DNA from: Faecalibacterium sp. I4-3-84
GTDB taxonomy: Bacteria; Bacillota; Clostridia; Oscillospirales; Ruminococcaceae
Assembly (NCBI RefSeq): GCF_023347255.1
Contig: NZ_CP094466.1
Location: 1,488,001 to 1,552,000 of the forward strand
Length of the DNA: 64,000 nucleotides
Direction: 5' to 3'
This document shows positions 24,057 through 32,470 of this stretch, piece after piece. The notes beneath the pieces are model-generated. The model was not told where the DNA came from. It saw only the letters and a list, made by a program, of their open reading frames with translations, and did no database searches. The position numbers were made by a program, and so were the translations under genes. Within the stretch, counting starts at the first letter, position 1. Every line of letters begins with the position of its first letter.

Positions 24057-25325
24057 TCATTTTTCTTCCTTCGGCTGCAGGAATTCCGAAAAAAGCTTGC
24101 TGGTGCGGAACCCCTGACTGGAATACAGGCTGTGATAGCCGGAGAACATATAGCTCAGGCCGCAGGCCAGAGCCATCAGCTCAAACCCGGCCCCGCTGAA
24201 CAGCTCAGCCGCCAGTACAATGGAAGCCACCAGCGTATTGGTCGCCCCGCAGAACACGCACACCAGACCCACTGCAGCAGAAAAGCCCGCCGGGAGCCCC
24301 AGCAGCGGCCCCACCACGCAGCCAAACGTTGCGCCGATGTAAAAGCTCGGCACCACTTCGCCGCCCTTGAAGCCCACGCTCAGGGTCAGCACCGTAAGCA
24401 CCATTTTGCACACAAAGTCCCACGGCAGAGCCTGCTCCAGCTCAACGGCATCCATAATGACATCCATGCCGGCACCGTTATAGCGGCCCACCCCCATCAG
24501 GTAGGACAGTGCCACCACAGTCGCACCGCCTGCAGCAGCCCGCACCCACGGATTCGGCAGCAGTTTGGGGATCTCATGCTCAAAAAAGTGCAGCATCTGG
24601 CAGAAAATCACCGCCACCACCGCGCAGCACATGGCCAGCACGGCGGTGCGCACCACCGTCCGGGCATCCAGCGGCGGCGCTTCCATCACAAACCGTGTGG
24701 GCGCAACACCGGCCTTCAGCGAGATGCTGTATGCAATGAGCGCCGCCAGAAAGCCCGGCACGAAGGCCACGGTCAGCATCAGGCCCACATCCACCACCAT
24801 CATCGCAAACAGGGTCGCGGTCAGCGGTGTACCGAACAGCGCCGAAAAAAATGCCGCCATGCCGCACACGGTAGCCGTGCGGCAGTCATGATTGTTGAAG
24901 TGCAGCACCCGGCCGATATTCCAGCCGATGCTGCCGCCCATCTGCAGCGCTGCGCCCTCGCGGCCGGCCGAGCCGCCGCACAGATGGGTGAGCACAGTGC
25001 CCAGAAAGATGGCCGGGACCAGCCACGGCGTCACCGAGCTGCCGTCCTGCACGGCCCGCAGCACATCGTTGGTGCCCTTGCCGACACAGCCCGTCGCCTT
25101 ATACAGAGCCGTGATGGCGATGCCCGCCGCAGGCAGAAGCCATAGCAGCCAGACATGCTCCGTGCGCTGCTCGGTCACCCATTCCACTGCCAGATGGAAC
25201 AGCGTTCCGATGCCGCCGCACAGCACGCCGGTGCACACAGCCAGAAGCGTCCACCGGAACAGCGCCAGAAGCGAGACCCGGATCGCTTCCTTATAATGCA
25301 GGAACCATTCCTTCATTTTCCACAT
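24057..25325 (-). CDS. CLC-family anion transporter, possibly the fluoride/proton type
   Basis: 422 residues from the ATG at 25325, with GGGGAAG upstream. About ten membrane segments. CLC selectivity regions: GKGTNDVLRAV in place of the GSGIP of chloride CLCs, GGSAGREGAALQMGGS, and GFKGGEVVPSFYIGATFG. The GKGTN-type first motif and the KGGEVxP third motif are what I associate with CLC-F fluoride exporters, annotated as EriC or crcB-linked. No cytosolic CBS domains. I saw no fluoride riboswitch upstream (25326-25440), so the fluoride role is an inference from motifs. Confidence 0.88.
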   Translation of the reverse strand: MWKMKEWFLHYKEAIRVSLLALFRWTLLAVCTGVLCGGIGTLFHLAVEWVTEQRTEHVWLLWLLPAAGIAITALYKATGCVGKGTNDVLRAVQDGSSVTPWLVPAIFLGTVLTHLCGGSAGREGAALQMGGSIGWNIGRVLHFNNHDCRTATVCGMAAFFSALFGTPLTATLFAMMVVDVGLMLTVAFVPGFLAALIAYSISLKAGVAPTRFVMEAPPLDARTVVRTAVLAMCCAVVAVIFCQMLHFFEHEIPKLLPNPWVRAAAGGATVVALSYLMGVGRYNGAGMDVIMDAVELEQALPWDFVCKMVLTVLTLSVGFKGGEVVPSFYIGATFGCVVGPLLGLPAGFSAAVGLVCVFCGATNTLVASIVLAAELFSGAGFELMALACGLSYMFSGYHSLYSSQGFRTSKLFSEFLQPKEEK

Positions 25326-25464
25326 GTTTCTTCCCCGCACCTCTCTTATTTTCAATCTGATTTTGTCTATATGCGCCAAAACATAACATGTTTTTCTATC
25401 AATGTCAACCAAAGAACGGCAAAGGATATTATACAACTTTCACATGCCCGGTAAAACAAATGCC

Positions 25465-25502
25465 AAAGGCCCCGCTTCTTTGTGCGCAGAAGCGGGGCTT
25501 TT
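25465..25502. terminator. Hairpin terminator
   Basis: AAGGCCCCGCTTCT pairs with AGAAGCGGGGCTTTT. It lies between two minus-strand genes; read on the minus strand it can end the Amt-PII transcript. Confidence 0.8.
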
Positions 25503-25543
25503 GAGTCGGATCAGAAAAAAGGAAAAAGGAGAACAACGGGCAT

Positions 25544-25632
25544 TTGTCGGGGCGAGGCCCCTCCATCTGCTTTCGCAGACCGTTTGGCCGCTCGAAAGCT
25601 CCACTGGAGCTTTCGTTGCTGACGCAAACGCG
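25544..25632 (+). repeat. Dispersed hairpin repeat, family 2, copy B
   Basis: TTGTCGGGGCGAGGCCCCTCC to CTGACGCAAACGCG, with centre GAAAGCTCCACTGGAGCTTTC. The centre differs in base pairs from copies A and C yet keeps the hairpin, so structure is conserved over sequence. Confidence 0.75.
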
Positions 25633-25713
25633 TATATCACGCCGCTGTACAGAGGCCGGTGTCGTGCCGGTGCGCCTGCACCGCAGCGGGACAGCTGTTA
25701 GAATTTTGGAGTT

Positions 25714-27459
25714 TTACTCCACATCCTGCAGGGCGGCGAAGTTCTCTTCGCCGGTGCGGATCTTGACCACGCGGGTCACATTGTAAACAAAGATCTTGCC
25801 GTCGCCGATGTGTCCGGTGTACAGTGCCTTCTTGGCGGCCTCCACCACAGCGTCCACGCTGATCTTGGAGACGATCACCTCCACCTTGATCTTGGGCAGC
25901 AGGGTGGTATCCACAGGCACGCCGCGGTACTTTTCGGAAGTGCCCTTCTGGATGCCGCAGCCCATCACCTGCGTGACGGTCATGCCGGTAACGCCCAAAT
26001 CGTTGAGAGCAGTCTTGAGCTGATCGAACTTGGAAAGCTTTGCAATGATGGACACCTTGTGCATGCCGGTGTCGTACACGCCATCGTGGATCACGGGCGA
26101 AGGCTCGCGCACCACAGGAACGGCAGCGCTGATCTGCTTGTCGGTGGCCTTGGTCACATCGTCCTCGCCGAGGTCGGTGTTCTCGTTGGGCACCATGGCA
26201 GCAGAGTTTGCATCGGAGATGGAGAAACCAGCGTAAGCGGATGCCAGACCATGCTCGTGGATATCCAGACCGTCGATCTCCACCTCTGCGGGAACGCGCA
26301 GGCCGATGAACTTATCGATGAGCTTGAAGATAATGAACATCACAACGACAACGTAGATGTCAACGGTAACGAGGCCCAGCAGCTGGGTGCCCAGCTGTGC
26401 CAGACCGCCGCCGTAGAAGAGACCTGCGTGCTCAGTGTTGGCACCGGTGGAGAACAGGCCCACCGCAATGGTGCCCCACACGCCGTTTGCAAAGTGGACG
26501 GAAACTGCACCAACAGGGTCATCCACCTTGGCGATGTTATCGAAAAACTCAACGCTCAGAACAACGAGCAAGCCGGCCACAAAGCCGATGAAGAATGCGC
26601 CGAAGGGAGAAACGGTATCGCAGCCTGCGGTGATCGCCACCAGACCGGCCAGAGAACCGTTCAGGGTCATGGAGACATCGGGCTTGCCATAGCGCAGCCA
26701 TGTAAAAATCATGGTCACACAGGTAGCAACGGCTGCAGCAAGGTTGGTATTGAAGCAGACCAGACCGGTCATGGTCATGGCCTCGTCGGTGGCAAGGCTC
26801 AGAGAAGAACCGCCGTTGAAGCCGAACCAGCAGAACCACAGGATGAACACGCCCAGAGCACCGGCGGTCAGGTTGTGGCCGGGAATGGCGTGAGGCTTGC
26901 CGTTCTTGTCGTACTTGCCGATGCGGGGACCCAGCATCCATGCGCCCAGCAGAGCGATGACACCGCCCACATTGTGGACTGCTGCAGAGCCTGCAAAGTC
27001 ATGGAAGCCCATGCTCTGCAGCCAGCCGCCGCCCCACATCCAGTGGCCGCAGATGGGGTAGACCACCAGCGAGATCGCAGCGGAATAAACGCAGTAAGCC
27101 TTGAAGTTGGTGCGCTCGGCCATGGAGCCGGAAACGATGGTGGCAGCCGTTGCGCAGAACACGGTCTGGAACACGATGTAGACCCACAGCGGGATATCCA
27201 GACCCAGATGGCTGTAATCGCCCTGAATGAACGGGTCGAAGCCGCCGATCAGTGCGCCGGTGCCGCCGAACATCAGGCCAAAGCCGATGATCCAGTAGCA
27301 CGGAGTGCCGATGCAGAAGTCCATCATATTCTTCATCAGAATATTACCGGTGTTCTTTGCACGGGTGAAACCGGCTTCGCACAAGGCGAAGCCCGCCTGC
27401 ATGAAGTAGACAAGGAACGCTGCAACCAGCGTCCAACAGGTGTTGACGGAGCTGAACAT
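25714..27459 (-). CDS. amt: Ammonium transporter fused to a PII (GlnK-like) domain
   Basis: 581 residues from the ATG at 27459 (GGGAGG 11 bases upstream). Residues 1-410 are an Amt channel with eleven membrane segments: FALCEAGFTRAKNTGNILMKN, GFDFAGSAAVHNVGG with the pore region, and the twin-His helices. Residues about 470-581 are a complete PII domain: KVSIIAKLSKFDQLKTALND, then the T-loop with RGVPVDTTLLPK, then TGHIGDGKIFVYNV. PII proteins gate Amt according to 2-oxoglutarate, ADP/ATP. Here sensor and channel share one chain. The linker is acidic. The T-loop has KYRGV, with Tyr kept. Confidence 0.95.
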   Translation of the reverse strand: MFSSVNTCWTLVAAFLVYFMQAGFALCEAGFTRAKNTGNILMKNMMDFCIGTPCYWIIGFGLMFGGTGALIGGFDPFIQGDYSHLGLDIPLWVYIVFQTVFCATAATIVSGSMAERTNFKAYCVYSAAISLVVYPICGHWMWGGGWLQSMGFHDFAGSAAVHNVGGVIALLGAWMLGPRIGKYDKNGKPHAIPGHNLTAGALGVFILWFCWFGFNGGSSLSLATDEAMTMTGLVCFNTNLAAAVATCVTMIFTWLRYGKPDVSMTLNGSLAGLVAITAGCDTVSPFGAFFIGFVAGLLVVLSVEFFDNIAKVDDPVGAVSVHFANGVWGTIAVGLFSTGANTEHAGLFYGGGLAQLGTQLLGLVTVDIYVVVVMFIIFKLIDKFIGLRVPAEVEIDGLDIHEHGLASAYAGFSISDANSAAMVPNENTDLGEDDVTKATDKQISAAVPVVREPSPVIHDGVYDTGMHKVSIIAKLSKFDQLKTALNDLGVTGMTVTQVMGCGIQKGTSEKYRGVPVDTTLLPKIKVEVIVSKISVDAVVEAAKKALYTGHIGDGKIFVYNVTRVVKIRTGEENFAALQDVE

Positions 27460-27612
27460 AACTTTCCATACCTCCCACGAATGTGATACCGCAAGGCCAC
27501 CAGAACCTTTTGGCGTGTGCGGTGTTCCCCGTGCCGATTGCACGCAGGAACGCTTCATTTGCACTCAGGAGACCCTCTATCTTCCCCCGAGCGGCAATAT
27601 CCCCGAAAACAC

Positions 27613-27650
27613 AAAAGGCGCTGGCGGAATCTCTTCCGTCAGCGCCTTTG
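27613..27650 (-). terminator. Rho-independent terminator of the uronate operon
   Basis: On the minus strand AAAGGCGCTGACGGAA pairs with TTCCGCCAGCGCCTTTT. It separates the DUF1622 gene from the Amt-PII gene. Nothing else is visible in 27460-27780. Confidence 0.85.
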
Positions 27651-27780
27651 CTTTCGATGGCAAGAGTATAGTCCCTTTGTGCAAAAGTGTCAAGGGCTCA
27701 TGTCAAGGTTTTACGTTTTTCACAACGCAAAGAAAGTTATCACGGCAAAAGTTTGGCAAAACTCTGTTTTCAGCTGCGCA

Positions 27781-28188
27781 CTAGTCATTCTTTTCCGCTT
27801 CTGTGTCGTTTTCCGCTTTTTTGCGGCCGGAGCGGTGTCCGCCCTGCATTTCCCAGTGCAGCATCAGGCTCATCATGGCACGCAGTGCAAAGGTGGCAGC
27901 CAACGGCACCACCGACTCCAGATTCTGCAAAAGGAAGGTCTTTGCGATCTCCGCCGACATCAGGAATTCCAGCGCCGTGGTCAGGCCGCTGCTCATCTCG
28001 TGGTGGAAATCATGGTGGTCATGGAAGAAGGTCGCCCGCACATAGTGGTAGGTGGCCTTGATAAGACTGGTGACGATGATGAACAGACCGATCACTTCGG
28101 CAAGGCCCGCGATCATGGGCACTGCGGTCTCCAGAAAGCCTTCCAGTCCATGGGTAATGCCTGCGTTCAGATGATAAAGCCAGCCCAT
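27781..28188 (-). CDS. DUF1622 family membrane protein
   Basis: 135 residues with three hydrophobic helices (residues 18-42, about 68-90, and a third near 95-112), LAEVIGLFIIVTSLIKATYH and LTTALEFLMSAEIAKTFLL being the family hallmarks. A His-rich stretch (FHDHHDFHHE) lies in the loop between helices. Function unknown in the family. It is the last gene of a minus-strand operon, 12 bases after the RpiB-like gene. Confidence 0.8.
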   Translation of the reverse strand: MGWLYHLNAGITHGLEGFLETAVPMIAGLAEVIGLFIIVTSLIKATYHYVRATFFHDHHDFHHEMSSGLTTALEFLMSAEIAKTFLLQNLESVVPLAATFALRAMMSLMLHWEMQGGHRSGRKKAENDTEAEKND

Positions 28189-28200
28189 AGCAGCATCCTC

Positions 28201-28836
28201 TTACAGCAGGGTCTTGACGTATGCTGCCAGCTCCTCGTCCTTGCAGGAAGCAAAGAACAGCTCGCTGAACTTTGCACCGGCCACAGCGCCCTTCAGCAGG
28301 TCCTGATCGATGCTCTTCAGGCACTCGATCAGCGGCTTGAAGGTAGCGGCACGCACGCCGTCCAGGATCTTCTTGTTGCGCTGCTCAGGCTCCACGCGCT
28401 CCTTGGGGTAGCCCTGACCGTGGCCGAAGCCGAACAGTTTCTCGAAGCAGTACTCAAGGTTCAGCTCACCGCCCCAGCCGAAGCCCTTGGCAAACGGCAT
28501 GGCAACGGCGTTGCCGTCGTTGACGTGGGCAAAGGTGTAGGCATCCACAGGGTCCTCCACATGGCCGCAGATCACGCCGGGGAAGCTGTTCAGGGCCAGC
28601 ATGGCACCCTCGCCGGTGCCGCAGCCGGTGATGACGTAATCGGCTGCGCCGCTGTTCAGCAGGATGGCAGCCAGAATGCCGCACTGCACATAGGTCAGCT
28701 GGGCGGCGTCATCGGCGGCGTACATGCCGTAGTTGACCACCTCGTGGCCCATGGGTTCCACTACCTTTTTCAGGGCAGTTTCAATGATGCCGTTCTTGGC
28801 GGCCTGACTGTTCTCGTTGATGAGTGCAATTTTCAT
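28201..28836 (-). CDS. RpiB/LacAB-family sugar isomerase, probable DKI isomerase (DhuI-like)
   Basis: 211 residues from the ATG at 28836 (GGAG upstream). The RpiB fold is shown by MKIALINENSQ at the start and the catalytic loop VITGCGTGEGAML with its Cys. It is longer than RpiB (about 150 residues) by a C-terminal helical extension. Its neighbours are a KdgF-like cupin and a KduD/DhuD-like dehydrogenase. That set matches the route in streptococci in which an RpiB-fold isomerase (DhuI) replaces KduI in converting 4-deoxy-5-ketouronate (DKI). Ribose-5-phosphate isomerase is the alternative, but the operon argues against it. Confidence 0.82.
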   Translation of the reverse strand: MKIALINENSQAAKNGIIETALKKVVEPMGHEVVNYGMYAADDAAQLTYVQCGILAAILLNSGAADYVITGCGTGEGAMLALNSFPGVICGHVEDPVDAYTFAHVNDGNAVAMPFAKGFGWGGELNLEYCFEKLFGFGHGQGYPKERVEPEQRNKKILDGVRAATFKPLIECLKSIDQDLLKGAVAGAKFSELFFASCKDEELAAYVKTLL

Positions 28837-28883
28837 GGGTTTATGATTCTCCTTCTTATTTTTCTTCCCTGCAGATGCAGGTG

Positions 28884-29228
28884 TTATACAAAGTCCTCGC
28901 GCATGGGGGTAAAGAAGTCCAGCATCACGCCGCCTTCCAGACACACACAGCCGTGCATCACGCCGTCCTGCTTGAGCAGGGTGTCGCCGGGGCCCACCTC
29001 GCGGGTCTCGTCGCCGATGGTAAAGCGGTAGCGGCCGGAAACGATGTAGGTGACCTGCGTGTGCGGGTGGCAGTGCATGGCACCCACACCGCCGGTCTCA
29101 AAGGTATTTTCCACGCACATGGCATCCTTGCTGTAGGCCAGAATGCGGCGCTTTACGCCCTTGCCGCATACCTCCGGCTCGATCTCGGCATGGGGCACCC
29201 ATACTGCGTCTTTATGCTGTTTTTCCAT
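28884..29228 (-). CDS. Cupin protein, KdgF-like uronate linearization enzyme
   Basis: 114 residues from the ATG at 29228. A single cupin with metal-ligand pattern HCHPHTQVTYIVSGRY and, later, DGVMHGCV. KdgF opens unsaturated galacturonate or glucuronate from pectin and glycosaminoglycans to 4-deoxy-5-ketouronate. Size and position between the RpiB-like isomerase and the dehydrogenase support this. Cupin sequences are versatile, so the substrate is inferred from context. Confidence 0.75.
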   Translation of the reverse strand: MEKQHKDAVWVPHAEIEPEVCGKGVKRRILAYSKDAMCVENTFETGGVGAMHCHPHTQVTYIVSGRYRFTIGDETREVGPGDTLLKQDGVMHGCVCLEGGVMLDFFTPMREDFV

Positions 29229-29260
29229 TATAACACAACATCCTTTCCCATACAAATACA

Positions 29261-29300
29261 AAAAGCGGCAGCCAGCAGGCAAAGCCTGCCCGGCTGCCGC
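29261..29300 (-). terminator. Hairpin between dehydrogenase and cupin genes
   Basis: GCGGCAGCCGGGCAGGC and GCCTGCTGGCTGCCGCTTTTT pair on the minus strand. It is a terminator or an attenuator inside the operon. Confidence 0.8.
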
Positions 29301-29331
29301 CGTGCTCAGTCCTTTGGGAGATCCTCAGCCA

Positions 29332-30141
29332 TTACTGGGGCTGCTTGCCGATGTAAGCCAGAATGCCGCCATCGACGTACAGGATCAGGCCATTGACAAA
29401 GTCAGAAGCCTCGGATGCCAGGAAGACAGCAGGTCCGCCCAGGTCCTCTGCCTCGCCCCAGCGGCCTGCGGGGGTCTTGGCAACGATGAACTGGTCGAAG
29501 GGATGACGGCTGCCGTCGGGCTGGATCTCGCGCAGAGGTGCGGTCTGCGGAGTAGCGATGTAGCCGGGTCCAATGCCGTTGCACTGGATGTTGTATGCGC
29601 CGTACTCAGAAGCGATGTTCTTGGTGAGCATCTTCAGGCCGCCCTTGGCTGCAGCGTAGGCGGAGACGGTCTCACGGCCCAGCTCGCTCATCATGGAGCA
29701 GATGTTGATGATCTTGCCGCCGCCCTGTGCGATCATGTCGGGGATGATGGCCTTTGCCACGATGAAGGGAGCGTTCAGGTCAACATCGATGACCTGACGG
29801 AACTGAGCAGCGCTCATCTCGGTCATGGGGATGCGCTTGATGATACCGGCGTTGTTGACCAGAATGTTGATGTGGCCAACTTCCTCGGTGATCTTTGCCA
29901 CCATGGCGTTGACGGCATCCTCATCGGTCACGTCGCAGACGTAGCCGTGAGCCTTGATGCCTGCTTCTGCGTAAGCAGCGATGCCCTTATCCACCAGCTC
30001 CTGCTTGATGTCGTTGAACACGATGGTAGCGCCATTGGCTGCCATTGCCTTTGCAATTGCCATGCCAATGCCGTAGGATGCGCCGGTGATCAGCGCGACC
30101 TTGCCGGTCAGATCAAAAGATTTGGGAGTGCACTGTGCCAT
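29332..30141 (-). CDS. Short-chain dehydrogenase, KduD/DhuD or gluconate 5-dehydrogenase type
   Basis: 269 residues from the ATG at 30141 (GGAGG upstream). Classical SDR: TGASYGIGMAIA (NAD(P) binding, about 17-28), NNAGIIKR, catalytic Ser in ICSMMSELGRE, YxxxK as YAAAKGG. The C-terminal half (GPGYIATPQTAPLREIQPDG, FDQFIVAKTPAGRWGEAEDL) is that of 2-dehydro-3-deoxy-gluconate 5-dehydrogenases and gluconate 5-dehydrogenases. It would reduce the DhuI/KduI product to 2-keto-3-deoxygluconate. First gene of the operon, under the TGTATACA operator. Confidence 0.9.
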   Translation of the reverse strand: MAQCTPKSFDLTGKVALITGASYGIGMAIAKAMAANGATIVFNDIKQELVDKGIAAYAEAGIKAHGYVCDVTDEDAVNAMVAKITEEVGHINILVNNAGIIKRIPMTEMSAAQFRQVIDVDLNAPFIVAKAIIPDMIAQGGGKIINICSMMSELGRETVSAYAAAKGGLKMLTKNIASEYGAYNIQCNGIGPGYIATPQTAPLREIQPDGSRHPFDQFIVAKTPAGRWGEAEDLGGPAVFLASEASDFVNGLILYVDGGILAYIGKQPQ

Positions 30142-30223
30142 AATAGAGTCCTCCAATCAAATTGTTCCTTTGCGGGGAAGCCCCGTTTTTGCTCTGCAGG
30201 ACGCTCAAAAAGCCGAACTCTCG

Positions 30224-30252
30224 ATTTTAGCGTCCTTCTTGTATACAGGGTA
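30224..30252 (-). promoter_or_regulatory. Likely promoter of the dehydrogenase operon, with operator in the spacer
   Basis: On the minus strand TAAAAT (30229-30224) serves as -10, with a 17-base spacer that contains the palindrome TGTATACA (30247-30240). The -35 (TACCCT) is weak. A repressor bound here would block polymerase directly. Confidence 0.45.
30240..30247. promoter_or_regulatory. Palindromic operator site 1 (TTCTTGTATACA)
   Basis: TTCTTGTATACAGGG. TGTATACA is a perfect 8-bp palindrome of the type bound by FadR-subfamily GntR regulators of sugar-acid genes. The identical 12-mer occurs again at 30365-30376. A GntR gene lies at 38618. Confidence 0.55.
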
Positions 30253-30368
30253 ACATTCTTTTTGGGCTCTGTCAAGGCATTTTCTTCTGCATTTTTGCTG
30301 TATTTTTAATTTTCCGGGAAATTTTTTCGTGAAAAGTCGTGCAAAGCTGCAAAAAACCGGTTTTTTCT

Positions 30369-30376
30369 TGTATACA
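30369..30376. promoter_or_regulatory. Palindromic operator site 2 (TTCTTGTATACA)
   Basis: Same 12-mer as site 1, 129 bp away, in the intergenic region between the two SDR genes. Two spaced sites suggest loop repression. The rest of 30253-30460 shows no other feature. Confidence 0.55.
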
Positions 30377-30460
30377 CGGTTTCAGTCATTAGCAGTGCGC
30401 ACAATTTCGGCGGAAAAATTTGGGCTTGTTGACAAGAGCCATATTAAGCCATCCAGAATA

Positions 30461-31222
30461 TCATCCCAGCTTCTTTTTCTGCTGCCGTGCCACAACGGGC
30501 ATCAGCAAGGAGGCAGGCAGCAGCTTCTGCGCCGTGGTGCATGCCCGCATAAAGGCCGAGGGCACGATGATGATCCTGCGGTGCATCATACCGTGCATGG
30601 CTTCCTGTACGCAGAACTCCGGCGTGATGCCCTTGAGGGCAAACACCACCCCCGCCCGGTCGTTGAACTCGGTATCCACCGGCCCCGGGCAGAGCGCACA
30701 CACATAGACCGGGCTGTGCAGCTCCTGCAGCTCCCGGGCAACGCCCCGGGTCAGGCTGACCACATAGGCCTTGCTGGCATAGTAGCCCGCCATATAGGGT
30801 CCGCCGGGCAGCAGCCCCGCCGAGGATGCCACGTTCAGGATGGTGCCGCCGCCTGCCGCGTGCATCCTGCGCACTGCAAAGCGGAACAGCCGCGCCATGG
30901 CTTCCACATTCACCCGGATCATTTCCTCTTCCCGGGCATCGTCGGTCTCCAGATAGCTGCCGCACACGCCAAAGCCCGCGTTGTTGATAAAGATATCAAT
31001 GGTCTCCCCCTCCAGCTCCTTGAAAAGGCGCTGGCAGTCCTCTTCCTTTGCAAGATCGGCAGGCAGGATGCGGCAGGGCGTGCCCAGTTTTGCGGCCAGC
31101 GCTTCCAGCCGGTCGGTGCGGCGGGCAGTCAGGATGAGCCGGCAGCCCAGCTTTGCATAGCGGCGTGCAAACTCCTGCCCGATGCCGGAGCTTGCGCCAG
31201 TGATCCAGATGGTCTTTTGCAT
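30461..31222 (-). CDS. Short-chain dehydrogenase (DltE/YqjQ-like), substrate unknown
   Basis: 253 residues from the ATG at 31222. Classical SDR: WITGASSGIGQEFARRYA at the start, NNAGFGVCGSY, Ser in NVASSAGLLPGGP, YYASKAYV as the Tyr-Lys pair and CPGPVDTEF. The tail ACTTAQKLLPASLLMPVVAR is hydrophobic and may bind membrane, as seen in short-chain reductases of lipid substrates. Distinct from the uronate dehydrogenase at 29332. Upstream it has its own start region, 102 bases from the end of the trpS terminator. Confidence 0.88.
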   Translation of the reverse strand: MQKTIWITGASSGIGQEFARRYAKLGCRLILTARRTDRLEALAAKLGTPCRILPADLAKEEDCQRLFKELEGETIDIFINNAGFGVCGSYLETDDAREEEMIRVNVEAMARLFRFAVRRMHAAGGGTILNVASSAGLLPGGPYMAGYYASKAYVVSLTRGVARELQELHSPVYVCALCPGPVDTEFNDRAGVVFALKGITPEFCVQEAMHGMMHRRIIIVPSAFMRACTTAQKLLPASLLMPVVARQQKKKLG

Positions 31223-31330
31223 GGTGATTTTCCTTTTTCCTCTCGCCCCCAAAGCGGGGGCTTTCTGTACTTATTGCCCCTATTTTAACACAGTTTGACC
31301 GCATTTTCTATGCAATTTTCGTAAACTATA

Positions 31331-31370
31331 AAAAGAGTGTCCGGAACGCCTGCGGCATCCCGGACACTCT
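31331..31370 (-). terminator. Rho-independent terminator of trpS
   Basis: On the minus strand AGAGTGTCCGGGATGCC pairs with the GGAACGCC/GGACACTCT side and ends in TTTTT. Confidence 0.9.
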
Positions 31371-31378
31371 CATAGATT

Positions 31379-32440
31379 TTATTTCAACAGGTTGTCGTTG
31401 TCGAAGTAATCGATCCGCATGGACTTGCGCACCTCGGCCAGCGTGGCGGCGGCAGTCTTTTCCGCGTAGGCGCTGCCCTCTTTCAGGATCTCCACCACCT
31501 CGGGCAGGCGCTGCTCCCACTCCTTGCGGCGGGTGCGGATGGGCTCCAGCTCGGCCTGCATGACGCTGTTCAGGAACTTTTTCACCTTCACGTCGCCCAG
31601 ACCGCCGCGCTGGTAGTGCGCCTTCACCTCGTCGAGGTTCTGGTATTCCGGCCAGAACTCTGCAAAGTGCTCCGGACGGCAGAAGGCGTCCAGATAGATG
31701 AACACCGGGTTGCCCTCCACCTTGCCGGGGTCCTGCACACGCAGGTGGTTGGGGTCGGTGTACATGGACATGACCTTCTTTTTGATGTCCTCCGGTTCCT
31801 CGGACAGGTAGATGCAGTTGCCAAGGCTCTTGCTCATCTTGGCCTTGCCGTCGGTGCCGGGCAGACGCAGGCAGGCGGCGTTCTGGGGCAGCACGATCTC
31901 CGGCTCGGTCAGGGTATCGCCGTAAACGGCGTTGAATTTGCGCACGATCTCGCAGCACTGCTCGATCATGGGCTTCTGGTCCTCACCGGCAGGCACGGTG
32001 GTGGCGTGGAAAGCGGTGATGTCCGCCGCCTGACTGATGGGGTAGCAGAAGAAGCCCACCGGGATGCTGGTCTCAAAGTTGCGCATATGGATCTCGCTCT
32101 TTACGGTGGGGTTGCGCTGCAGGCGGCTCACGGTGACGAGGTTCATATAGTAGAAGCTCAGCTCAGTCAATTCCGGCACCATGGACTGGATGAAAATATG
32201 GGTCTTGGCGGGGTCGATGCCGCAGGCCAGATAATCCAGCGCCACCTGCAGGATGTTCTGGCGCACCTTTTCCGGGTTGTCGGCGTTATCGGTCAGGGCC
32301 TGTGCATCGGCGATCATAACGTAAATCTCATCGTACTCGCCGGAGTTCTGCAGGCGCACCCGCTCCTTCAGGGAACCGACATAATGGCCCACATGCAGGC
32401 GGCCGGTGGGACGGTCGCCGGTCAGAATGATTTTTTTCAT
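31379..32440 (-). CDS. trpS: Tryptophanyl-tRNA synthetase
   Basis: 353 residues from the ATG at 32440 (AAAGGAG upstream). Class I synthetase: HIGH-equivalent RPTGRLHVGHYVGSL (residues 9-23) and KMSKS in DGKAKMSKSLGN. Charges tRNA(Trp). The upstream 30 bases lead into repeat R4, and no T-box is visible before it, unlike thrS. Confidence 0.96.
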   Translation of the reverse strand: MKKIILTGDRPTGRLHVGHYVGSLKERVRLQNSGEYDEIYVMIADAQALTDNADNPEKVRQNILQVALDYLACGIDPAKTHIFIQSMVPELTELSFYYMNLVTVSRLQRNPTVKSEIHMRNFETSIPVGFFCYPISQAADITAFHATTVPAGEDQKPMIEQCCEIVRKFNAVYGDTLTEPEIVLPQNAACLRLPGTDGKAKMSKSLGNCIYLSEEPEDIKKKVMSMYTDPNHLRVQDPGKVEGNPVFIYLDAFCRPEHFAEFWPEYQNLDEVKAHYQRGGLGDVKVKKFLNSVMQAELEPIRTRRKEWEQRLPEVVEILKEGSAYAEKTAAATLAEVRKSMRIDYFDNDNLLK

Positions 32441-32470
32441 GATGTTCTCCTTTATTTTGCCGGAAGGCGG

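Noticed and set aside
25326-25440. Fluoride riboswitch in front of the CLC gene
   Set aside because: I could not find the conserved aptamer core in the ~115 bases upstream on the minus strand.
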